The notes under the pieces are model-generated. The model was not told the origin of the DNA, made no database searches, and saw nothing but the letters and a program-made list of their open reading frames with translations. 42,073 bases of DNA from Phycisphaerales bacterium UBA1845 (GTDB taxonomy: Bacteria > Planctomycetota > Phycisphaerae > UBA1845), in NCBI GenBank assembly GCA_002338715.1, contig DDIR01000140.1, positions 1 to 42,073 of the forward strand. Direction: 5' to 3'. Of the stretch, positions 25,186 to 32,038 are shown piece after piece (within the stretch, counting starts at the first letter, position 1; each line of letters begins with the position of its first letter). A program made the translations under genes and the position numbers.

Positions 25186-25353
25186 TTATGCGAGCGGTTG
25201 GCCGGTGAAGATGGCGATGATGATGCGGCTTACGAGGTCGGACACACCGGTGTACAAGCCGTCAGACGCTGCGTCGGCGAGATCGCAACCGCACATGATG
25301 GTGCATGAGAGGATGGATGTGGTCCAGATGGCGAATCGATTGCGGTTTTTCAT
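25186..25353 (-). CDS. Small lipoprotein (55 aa)
   Basis: ATG at 25353 has GGAG seven bases upstream. Residues 1-23 form a lipoprotein signal with a cysteine-rich end, IMCGC, lipid cysteine C21 or C23. The mature part (DLADAASDGLYTGVSDLV, then a hydrophobic IIIAIFTGQPLA) is about 32 residues. The frame extends upstream but without a ribosome site. It lies 89 bp downstream of the barrel protein gene on the same strand and so may belong to the same transcript. Function is unknown. Confidence 0.6.
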   Translation of the reverse strand: MKNRNRFAIWTTSILSCTIMCGCDLADAASDGLYTGVSDLVSRIIIAIFTGQPLA

Positions 25354-25442
25354 GTTGGATGACTCCGTGTTTTTCTCGCGTGTCTGTGTTTCAAATTGGT
25401 TCGAATGCAAGTTGCTATCCATTGTTGCTTAGGGTTGGTGAT

Positions 25443-26390
25443 TTAGAAACGCCAAGACAGTCCTGCGCCGGTGAAGAAATCGTCGGCTTCTTCGTTGAGG
25501 CCGAAACCGGCTCGGATGTCGAACTGCAGGTTGTTGTTGATCAGGTAAGTGAAGCCGCCGTTGACGGTGTGGGCGCAGTCGCTTTCGCGGGTGTTGTGGT
25601 AGATGCCGTAGTATTCGATGTAGGTGCCGAGTTGTTCGGTCAGTGAAACGCCGAGGCTTAGCGATGCGGCAGATTGTACATAGCGGCGTCCATCTTCGAC
25701 CGGCGTACCCACAAGGAATTGACCGGCTAATGCGACGTCGTCGGAAAGATCGTACGCCCAAAGGAGTCCGACGAGCGGTTCGACGTCGCCCGGTGAGATG
25801 TGGCTGCTTCCGGTTGGAAAGGTCATCGCACCGAGGATGGCGAGGTTTGGGCGCGGGCCGTTCTGTTCGGCGATTTTGAGTTTGAAACCGAGTTCGAAAT
25901 CGTTGGCGCCTTGTTCCCATGATTCGCTGCTGACGCGCCGGCCCGCGTCGTTGCGCACGGTGTCGCGCGTCTCGGTGTAGGAGTAGCCCGCCCACGCGAA
26001 GCGCAGCTCGAAGTTTTCGACGATGCCCATGCGGAGCAGAAGTTCGGGGGCAGTGTGGTCGCGAACGCGCACGTCATTTTCGCGGTCGTACGTGAAGGTG
26101 TAACCCATTTCGAGTTGGAAGCGGCCTACGGGGATGGCCTCCGTGCTTTCGGTGAAGTCGGGTCGATCGGTGACGAGGTTGTCGTCGATGGGCGCGCGGT
26201 GGAGGGCGAACCATCGTTCGTTTTCTGGAAGGTCGTCGATCGGTTGATGTTTAGGTTCGGAATTGCTTTGACCCAATGCCGACGTTGCGGCGCATAGCGC
26301 GAGGGCTATCGCGCAGAGCCATTCGCGCGTGGATTTGTCGCAGGCGAATGCGGGCTTGGTGGATGACGTTCGGTGGGAATCGGCGTTCAT
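25443..26390 (-). CDS. Outer-membrane beta-barrel 'transporter' protein
   Basis: 315 aa from the ATG at 26390; 44 upstream codons are open but unlikely. The N-terminus has a signal-like stretch (LCAIALALCAATSALG), then DRPDFTESTEAIPVGRFQLE, the hallmark opening of the family annotated as transporter/phenol-MetA-degradation-like barrels. Alternating strands follow, and the protein ends with GLSWRF, a C-terminal phenylalanine as in outer-membrane proteins. It probably forms a pore or binding barrel in the outer membrane. It is the first gene of a leftward group with the small lipoprotein and perhaps the NtrBC-type pair. Confidence 0.85.
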   Translation of the reverse strand: MNADSHRTSSTKPAFACDKSTREWLCAIALALCAATSALGQSNSEPKHQPIDDLPENERWFALHRAPIDDNLVTDRPDFTESTEAIPVGRFQLEMGYTFTYDRENDVRVRDHTAPELLLRMGIVENFELRFAWAGYSYTETRDTVRNDAGRRVSSESWEQGANDFELGFKLKIAEQNGPRPNLAILGAMTFPTGSSHISPGDVEPLVGLLWAYDLSDDVALAGQFLVGTPVEDGRRYVQSAASLSLGVSLTEQLGTYIEYYGIYHNTRESDCAHTVNGGFTYLINNNLQFDIRAGFGLNEEADDFFTGAGLSWRF

Positions 26391-26652
26391 TTGATCGGCC
26401 CGTTTTGGTATTGGCGTTCGGGGATCGCGGCGCGGTTGTTCCCGCGGCCACCATCGGTACACATCAATACAAAAGATAGCCGAGGGTACAAACAAGCGAT
26501 GCATTGTCAAGAATATGTCCAAACAAAAAACTTTTACGGACGTGGTTTGGACGTGTATTCACAAGCGTTTGTCGATGCTGGAATTAGGGAGAAATCCGTA
26601 GGCAATGGATGTTTCCAGTATCAAGAAGCCGGGTTTTATCGCCAATGAAGTG

Positions 26653-26681
26653 TTGCTTTCCCCGATTTTGTGGTGTATAGT
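26653..26681 (+). promoter_or_regulatory. Promoter of the structured RNA candidate
   Basis: TTGCTT (26653-26658) and TATAGT (26676-26681) with a 17-bp spacer. Transcription would start near 26688, immediately before the first GAGAGA hairpin at 26693. Confidence 0.55.
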
Positions 26682-26687
26682 ATGGTT

Positions 26688-27407
26688 GTTGTGGCGGAGA
26701 GAGAGCAATCCCCGCCCAATGCCGTAACCGTTGGAAGTACCATTAGCGTCAGTACCAAGTAAATCGACGGCAAGAAAATCGACTGGTGTTTGATTGGGGC
26801 TTGTTCCTCGTCAGCACTTTATTGTGTCGGCTGACTTTTTGCCGATGGTTGATTGTGTCGATTGAATGGTTGGTCCAACGGGCTGCGGATAGAGAGAGCG
26901 TCCCAAAGAGAACGCCTTAATACGAGCTTTTCAGGATCGCGTTTTGCACGTCAAAGCGCATGCCTGTGATTGCTATATCTGTTGGTGTGCGCCAATGGCG
27001 GGACCTGTTCCGTCAATTGGCAAATCCGGGAGAGAGGAGCCTCGACGGAACCCTACCTCCTTCTGTCGAGGGGCGACCCGCCGAACCATTCGGCATCGGG
27101 TTGCAAGGAGAGCGCTGTACGGAATTGAGAGAGCTGTACGGCATTTTGAAAGTCTTGGCGGAGGTGAGAGACCCGCCTTGGTTTTCGAGAAATTGATGCG
27201 GAGGTGAGAGACCCGCATCGGTTTGCAGGATTTTGGTACGGAGGTGAGAGACCCGTGCCAGCTTCCAGTTGCAGAGAGAGCACATGAGAGAGAGCGGCCA
27301 GTCTTCCCATGGACTGGCAATGTGCACCAACAGATGAATCCCAAGCCTGGGACGAAAGTGGCAGTGTTCGGCGCGAGAGAGCCCGAACACTGCCTCTTTT
27401 CGTTTTT
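26688..27407 (+). ncRNA. Candidate structured RNA of about 720 nt with repeated GAGAGA loops
   Basis: No protein frame here is convincing, but hairpins follow one another: GGCGG/CCGCC at 26693-26716, TTCCGTC/GACGGAA at 27008-27050, GCCGAA/TTCGGC at 27080-27094, GTACGG/CTGTAC at 27117-27139, three hairpins with an identical 11-nt loop at 27157-27177, 27196-27218 and 27235-27259, GCCAGTC/GACTGGC at 27297-27318, and the terminator stem at 27360-27394. About ten copies of GAGAGA or GAGAGAG occur, most of them inside loops. Promoter and terminator frame the region as one unit. I cannot match it to tmRNA, RNase P RNA, SRP RNA, 6S RNA or a riboswitch class I know. A long RNA that presents the same loop many times could titrate a protein, as CsrB-type RNAs do, but that is inference. 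Confidence 0.6.
27360..27407 (+). terminator. Intrinsic terminator of the structured RNA
   Basis: GGCAGTGTTCGG (27360-27371) pairs perfectly with CCGAACACTGCC (27383-27394). The 11-nt loop again contains GAGAGAG. The stem is followed by TCTTTTCGTTTTT. It is the strongest terminator in the window apart from 20153-20190. Confidence 0.9.
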
Positions 27408-27498
27408 ACTGATTCGTTTCCTTCGAATCTTTGTGTGATTCTATTTTTGAGTTGATGTTCGGTTGGTTTGCGCGTTCATATGGGATGCGACGAACGTT

Positions 27499-27540
27499 CA
27501 GTACCCCACCCTTCCGCTTCGCTCAAGGATGGTACTTCCC
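27499..27540 (+). repeat. Palindromic intergenic repeat, type B variant
   Basis: Same core as the copies at 28575 and 29015 (CACCCTTCCGCTTCGCTCAA) but with AGTACC at the left foot and GGTACT at the right. The foot of the stem has changed on both sides and still pairs. Confidence 0.8.
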
Positions 27541-27552
27541 GTGTAGGATGAA

Positions 27553-28458
27553 GTGTCGATGTATGAAACGACTGTCGAGTATTTTAGCAATGCGAAGGGG
27601 GGCAAGTGGCCGAAGCGGCTTGTTGCCGAATTCGGCGAATACTTAAAGAGCAATGGAGGATTTGAGTTCACCAAAGGGAGCGACGAAGACAGTCTGTTTC
27701 GTTCAAAGTTACGAAATGTTGGCGTAACGAGCGGCATAGACATTCGGTGTGCTCAAGAAAGTTTAGAGGCGTTTCGATACTTTTACCTTTTTGTCGAGAC
27801 GCATGACTCGTTGCGGCCTTGGGATTTCATGTTGGCCGGATCGGGATGTCTAACCGAGGAGTCGCCGTTGTGTTGGATTGGAAGCGTGCAGGAAAAAAGA
27901 ATTCATGTCGACGAGCGCGCTCTAGGTGGAATGGACCTGGTTTCGCCGGATTTTTTGACAAGTCCAGCGATCATCGTTGTATCGAAACGTTGCAAGAACT
28001 TGCTCCAACGCTTGGGGGTTACGGGGTGTCGGTTTGAGGCATGCGATGCCAAGACTAACGCGCCGATCTCCATCGATGCATCACCCAATTCGCCCGGGTC
28101 TGCGATCAATGGGGAAGACGCGGCGTTTTATCAGCTCAATATCACGGAAGTTGTCGCGAAGCCGCCCTGTTTTGGGAAGGTACTTTCACTTGAGTTTCGG
28201 TGTCCCAAATGTGGTGCGGCGGGCGGGTGTAGGGCGACCAACATGGTAGGAGAATTTGATCTTGCGGATTTGTCTGAGGCTGACTTTCAAACCTATCATG
28301 GGTTTTGCGATGATGAAGGCCGCCTCTACCATCACAAGGTAGAGCGGATCATTGTTTCGAGTCGAGTGCTTCAGGCTCTTGTTCATGAGGGGATGAAAGG
28401 CTTGATTGAGTGGGGGAGCGATCCCATGTTTTATCATGCCGTCTCAATTCGAGAATAG
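27553..28458 (+). CDS. Uncharacterised protein, possible immunity-type
   Basis: 301 aa from a GTG at 27553 (AGGATG just upstream; ATG at 27559 is equally possible). The sequence is soluble. A single CPKCG motif with nearby cysteines (FRCPKCGAAGGCRA, about 218-231) suggests a zinc ribbon or structural cysteine cluster. It recalls, weakly, the CxxCG-motif proteins that occur among immunity genes, but only one clear CxxCG is present. It stands between two palindromic repeats, like the other small genes of this accessory stretch. No function can be assigned. Confidence 0.6.
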   Translation: MSMYETTVEYFSNAKGGKWPKRLVAEFGEYLKSNGGFEFTKGSDEDSLFRSKLRNVGVTSGIDIRCAQESLEAFRYFYLFVETHDSLRPWDFMLAGSGCLTEESPLCWIGSVQEKRIHVDERALGGMDLVSPDFLTSPAIIVVSKRCKNLLQRLGVTGCRFEACDAKTNAPISIDASPNSPGSAINGEDAAFYQLNITEVVAKPPCFGKVLSLEFRCPKCGAAGGCRATNMVGEFDLADLSEADFQTYHGFCDDEGRLYHHKVERIIVSSRVLQALVHEGMKGLIEWGSDPMFYHAVSIRE

Positions 28459-28574
28459 AACGCATTTGGCCAGGGCGTACGATTGGCGGAATTTCGACGA
28501 AGGAAATGGTCGCAGTTGTCTTCGGAAAATCAAATCCGTGGCCGACAGTGAATCGAAGGTATTGAACGATCAAT

Positions 28575-28615
28575 CAGTCCCCCACCCTTCCGCTTCGCTC
28601 AAGGATGGGGCACCC
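28575..28615 (+). repeat. Palindromic intergenic repeat, type B (copy 1)
   Basis: GTCCCCCACCCTT and AAGGATGGGGCAC form a long stem interrupted by single mismatches, with a CCGCTTCGCTC loop. It has the same feet as type A but a longer top. It separates the 27553 and 28627 genes. Confidence 0.85.
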
Positions 28616-28626
28616 ACACGTGGCGA

Positions 28627-28974
28627 TCAGTGGGAGGCTCCACTTGACCCTAGCTCAATATATTCCTCAAAACTTTTTTTGAACCATTGCAGGGCTTCTG
28701 TTTCGCCCATCTCTTGAATCATTCGGCTTAGGGCTCGCATTGATCCGCCTTTGCCGTATTTCACGTCCATCAGCCACGTGTCGAATTGTTCGTATCGGGT
28801 ATCGGTGAAACCGAGTTTGTCGGTGCAGAGTTGCCAGCCGGTCAGGAAGCAATTGAGTCTTGATGCTTCGGCTTGCTCCAGAAACATGGCTGGTCGCTTG
28901 AGTAATTCCGGGAGGAAGTCCATGAGGGATTCGTTTTCGCCTACGGGTTTGCGCTTGGGGTTTGACTGGTCCAT
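28627..28974 (-). CDS. Small protein of unknown function with 'RPAMFL' motif
   Basis: 115 aa. The segment LPELLKRPAMFLEQAEASRL followed by NCFLTGWQLC resembles a widespread small-protein pattern (about RPGMYLG...L..FL.GY) often found beside polymorphic toxin or immunity genes, but the glycine is replaced here. A tryptophan-rich C-terminal half (FDTWLMDVKYGKGG, EALQWFKKSF) follows. Soluble, no signal peptide. It is enclosed by type B repeats on both sides (28575 and 29015). Assignment to an immunity role is inference from motif and setting. Confidence 0.6.
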   Translation of the reverse strand: MDQSNPKRKPVGENESLMDFLPELLKRPAMFLEQAEASRLNCFLTGWQLCTDKLGFTDTRYEQFDTWLMDVKYGKGGSMRALSRMIQEMGETEALQWFKKSFEEYIELGSSGASH

Positions 28975-29014
28975 TGTGTTGTCTCCGTCGGGAGGTCGGT
29001 TGCTCGATGTATGT

Positions 29015-29054
29015 CAGTCCCCCACCCTTCCGCTTCGCTCAAGGATGGGGCACC
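29015..29054 (+). repeat. Palindromic intergenic repeat, type B (copy 2)
   Basis: Nearly the same 40 bp as at 28575. It lies just upstream of the 28627 gene's start and is followed at 29090 by the other palindrome family. Confidence 0.85.
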
Positions 29055-29089
29055 TTGCGCATCCGTGCACCGAGACCGACTTTCCTTTC

Positions 29090-29125
29090 CCCTGGATTCC
29101 CGCTTGCGCGGGAATGACGGCACTG
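29090..29125 (+). repeat. Short copy of the ATTCCCGC...GCGGGAAT palindrome
   Basis: CCTGGATTCCCGCTTGCGCGGGAATGACGG without the left part of the 107-bp repeat. The palindrome arms are perfect (ATTCCCGC/GCGGGAAT). Confidence 0.8.
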
Positions 29126-29198
29126 CGAGATCACTGCGTTTGAATCTAATCCGATCCACGTGCATCCGTTGAGTTATCACCAGCGTGAAATACGTTTG

Positions 29199-29705
29199 CT
29201 ATGCTTCTTCGTCGGCTGATGGGCCGTATAGGGCTGGGACTGGGATTTCGTTCAGGCGGTAATAGACGCAGAGGTGGCCGCGGTGGTGGATCGAGTGGTT
29301 CAGGACCCAGGTTCTTATGACGGCTAGCTTTGGGAGTTGGATGAGTGTTTCGCCTTGGGCGAGTAGCTTCCAGGTTTTCGCGAACTCTTCGTCTGGGGCT
29401 TCGGCGATTAGTTTTTTGGCGGTGGCTACGTTCTTGTCGAACTCTTCCAGGATTTCCTTTGCTGTCTCTCGCATGGTGGTGCGGTAGGGTTCGCCGCCTT
29501 TTGGGTGGATGTCCCATTCATCGCGGGTGAGTGTGCTTTCGACCCAGCCGGGGATTTCTGCTAGGTGACCTGCGACCCATCCGATGGAGTTGGATTTCTC
29601 GTGGGCTTTCCAGTTGAGCTTGTCGTCGGGGACGCGCTCGAGGACTTTGCGCGTGCCGGCCATCTCTTGTTCGAATTCGGGGAGGATTGATTGGGCGATG
29701 GTCAT
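29199..29705 (-). CDS. DinB-family protein
   Basis: 168 aa with AGGAG six bases before the ATG. A four-helix bundle of the DinB/YfiT type. Metal-binding histidines are in place: GHLAEIP near residue 47, and the C-terminal pair in NHSIHHRGHLCVYYRL near 135-150. Other conserved features include SIGWVAGHL and the PKLAVIRTWVLNH helix. Members bind zinc or nickel; some are thiol-dependent transferases and most are uncharacterised. It stands alone between palindromic repeats. Confidence 0.9.
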   Translation of the reverse strand: MTIAQSILPEFEQEMAGTRKVLERVPDDKLNWKAHEKSNSIGWVAGHLAEIPGWVESTLTRDEWDIHPKGGEPYRTTMRETAKEILEEFDKNVATAKKLIAEAPDEEFAKTWKLLAQGETLIQLPKLAVIRTWVLNHSIHHRGHLCVYYRLNEIPVPALYGPSADEEA

Positions 29706-29821
29706 GGTTGGCTCCTGGGGTTTTTGGGTTGGTTGGTGATTTTTGATTTTAGCTTGGGATGGTTTTTGTTCAAAATTTTTGGGTTGGGCGGGTCGGGCGG
29801 ACGATGGGTTTGGGTGTTCTT

Positions 29822-29852
29822 CAGTCCCCCACCCTGAAAGGGCGGGGCACCC
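29822..29852 (+). repeat. Palindromic intergenic repeat, type A (copy 3)
   Basis: Differs from the other type A copies at one loop base (CTGAAAGG instead of CTGGAAGG). Confidence 0.85.
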
Positions 29853-29916
29853 GGCATCCGGTTCGCTTTGTGTCGATCTTGCTTGGTTGCGGTTTTGGAG
29901 ATGGTTGCTCGTTGTT

Positions 29917-30033
29917 CTGGATTCCCGCTTTCGCGGGAATGACGACGGGGGCGGCGGTCATGACGACGGGGGCGGCGGTTATGACGGCTGGGCGGTGGGA
30001 ATGACGGCTGGGCGGTGGGAATGACGGCTGGGG
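29917..30033 (+). repeat. Palindrome with expanded tandem repeats
   Basis: ATTCCCGCTTTCGCGGGAAT (29917-29946 with flanks) is followed by two 21-bp units GACGACGGGGGCGGCGG(T...) at 29941-29982 and then two and a half 20-bp units GACGGCTGGGCGGTGGGAAT at 29983-30033. Both unit types begin with GACG like the tail of the palindrome, so they seem to be local slippage products. Confidence 0.8.
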
Positions 30034-30053
30034 TGTCGTGATCGCGGCGAGGG

Positions 30054-31607
30054 TTACTGTGGTAGTTGGTTGGTTTCTTTTAGTGCTTTGATGATGGCTT
30101 CGGCGTAGGCTTTTGCTCCCTTTACGTTTGGGTGGCCTACGGAGGCGAAGAGGCACGTGAATGGATCGGAGATTGAGCCGTCTTCGAAGCATGCTTCGAC
30201 GCGGAACATGAGCATCGGGTCTTCGGGGACCAAGCCGATGTCCAAGCCGAGGCGGCGGGCGAGTTCGCGGTCCAGGCGCAAATCCCATACCCATGAATCT
30301 TCGGTGAAAACGGCGTGCTCCGGACCGAAGCTGGGGTCGACGAAGGTGATGTCGGTCGCGTTTTCGCGGCGGGTGACTGCGTTGGCGATGGCGGACTCCA
30401 GCGCGACGGTCGATGCGTCGTAGAACACTTCCACGTGATGGGCGAACGTGTCTGCTATCTGGCCAAGCTCGTTGACATTATCAACGTCGAAGCCCTGAGC
30501 CTGAGCCCAATTCAACAGGCCGGAAAAGTCGGACTGCGAACTGACGAATGGAAAGTAGCCGGTGACGATGATCGGCGTCTGCGGTGCGATATCCTTCAGG
30601 CGATCGAGCGTCGCAACCATTTCGTCGTTGCAGAAGTATGCGGTGGTGTACTCGATTTCTTCGGGTGTGGATTCGGTCGAGAGGATGCGTTCGAGGGTGA
30701 CGTCGTTGATGCAGCCGTCCATGAGTATCAGATCGGACTGATCGGGATGTTCGATGGTGTCGATCTGGAGGTTGATGGAGCGGTACGCCGTGGGTACTTC
30801 GCCGCTGCATCGGAAGGTGCAGACTTCGTCGAAGGGGGTGCGGATCAGCGTTGCGCCCGACATGGCGTAGACCGTGCGGATCACCTTGCGACCCGTGGCC
30901 GATTCGATTGAGTTTGCGACCAGCGTCGAAATCTTGTCGCCTTCGAGCAGGCCATTGCCCCACATCACCGAGTCGCCGATGACGGTCAGGTAGAAGAAGT
31001 CCTGCACGAGTTCGAGTTGGTCGCCGCCGCGCGGAGCGCCGGTTGACGTTTCTTCGACGTAGGATTCAAGATAGACCGACTCGGTGAGCATCGTCGCAGG
31101 GATCGCCACGGTGACGCGCTGCTTGAGGGTCTCGGGCGACGGTGAATTCGAATCGATCCAGAACACACCGTGACCGTCTGACAGGAAGCCAAGCGCTTCG
31201 GCTGACAGTGGTTCGCCCGGGCAGGCTGCTTCGTTGGCGATGGGCGACGTTGCATTCAATCGGATGAGTTGAGCGGGAAGCTTGGCGGTGGAGCTTGCCA
31301 AACGGATCTTGAGTCGATTGAAATCGGTGGTGGATGCGTCGATGTCGAAGAGCGCGATGCCGAGGATCTCGTCGCGGTTGGATGACTGGATGTTGAACTG
31401 GCACGTGGGTTGATAGGCGCGTTCGGTTCCGACCAGCGGGGCGTTGAGGTGGGTGGCTGGCTGAAGGTGAACGGTCACGGGCGAGATGCGCGGGCCCGAA
31501 TCGTTTTTGGGGTCCGAGGCGGTGTCACAGCCGACCAATCCCGCCAGCGCGCAGGTGCATGCGAGCGCAATGGTGGCGATGGGGTTGTGTGGTTTTGAAT
31601 TCCGCAT
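30054..31607 (-). CDS. SGNH/GDSL-hydrolase-like lipoprotein
   Basis: 517 aa; GGAGG lies eight bases before the ATG. Lipobox LVGC (C27). The first 200 residues are a beta-rich domain. The SGNH part begins at about 210 with block I IGDSVMWGNG (serine nucleophile in GDS), has block III MDGCIND with the oxyanion asparagine, and ends with HPNVKGAKAY, which supplies the catalytic histidine (block V, here without the usual DxxH aspartate immediately before it). It may be an esterase or acetylxylan/peptidoglycan-acting hydrolase on the cell surface. The substrate is unknown. Confidence 0.82.
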   Translation of the reverse strand: MRNSKPHNPIATIALACTCALAGLVGCDTASDPKNDSGPRISPVTVHLQPATHLNAPLVGTERAYQPTCQFNIQSSNRDEILGIALFDIDASTTDFNRLKIRLASSTAKLPAQLIRLNATSPIANEAACPGEPLSAEALGFLSDGHGVFWIDSNSPSPETLKQRVTVAIPATMLTESVYLESYVEETSTGAPRGGDQLELVQDFFYLTVIGDSVMWGNGLLEGDKISTLVANSIESATGRKVIRTVYAMSGATLIRTPFDEVCTFRCSGEVPTAYRSINLQIDTIEHPDQSDLILMDGCINDVTLERILSTESTPEEIEYTTAYFCNDEMVATLDRLKDIAPQTPIIVTGYFPFVSSQSDFSGLLNWAQAQGFDVDNVNELGQIADTFAHHVEVFYDASTVALESAIANAVTRRENATDITFVDPSFGPEHAVFTEDSWVWDLRLDRELARRLGLDIGLVPEDPMLMFRVEACFEDGSISDPFTCLFASVGHPNVKGAKAYAEAIIKALKETNQLPQ

Positions 31608-32038
31608 CGGCGAATGCCTCCGGGTAACGATAGGTTGCCCCAGCCGTCCGGTCGAGCCGGAATCCTTTGGGTGTACGGCTTCTTATTTTATGTCGGATAG
31701 TCTTGATGGGTAGGCAAGCGGGAAAGATGGCCGGTTTTTTTGGGGGTTGTGCGGCTGGATTGGGGTGATATCGAAGTTTTGAGGTGGTGTGCGGTGGTTG
31801 TTTGTGCGCGCGGAGTCGCTGTGGTTCTGCACTGCTCACAGAGCAGTGGCACGGATGGGGCGCGTTGGTTTGGACTTTCGGACTATAGCGATCTTAATCC
31901 AAGCGCAGCGTTTTGCTCGTCTACTCTTCACGGCACGCGTGCCAGTACCCACGTGGATTGACTTCGTTTTGCCCCTGGATTCCCGCCTGCGCGGGAATGA
32001 CGACGTTGTCGCGCCGGTTCGTTTGGACCAAGAGTGTT
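31608..32038 (+). other. Intergenic region with the second 107-bp repeat
   Basis: 430 bp between two leftward genes. Apart from the repeat at 31896-32002 no gene is convincing. GGCCGGTTTTTTT near 31730 is a T-rich end on the plus strand without a good stem. Confidence 0.4.
31896..32002 (+). repeat. 107-bp dispersed repeat, copy 2
   Basis: Same length as 11753-11859, from AATCCAAGCG to GGGAATGACG, most bases identical. The palindrome end is exactly the same (ATTCCCGCCTGCGCGGGAAT), but here there is no tandem expansion. Confidence 0.85.

Noticed and set aside
27157..27259. CRISPR-like array (three repeats at a 40-nt period)
   Set aside because: The repeats are only about 17 nt, their ends vary in a paired way, there are only three units and no cas gene is in the window. 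A tandem RNA hairpin fits better.
26973..27390. Minus-strand ORFs of 85-125 aa across the structured RNA
   Set aside because: They merely translate the repeated hairpins (recurring RVSHLR-like pieces) and have no ribosome sites.
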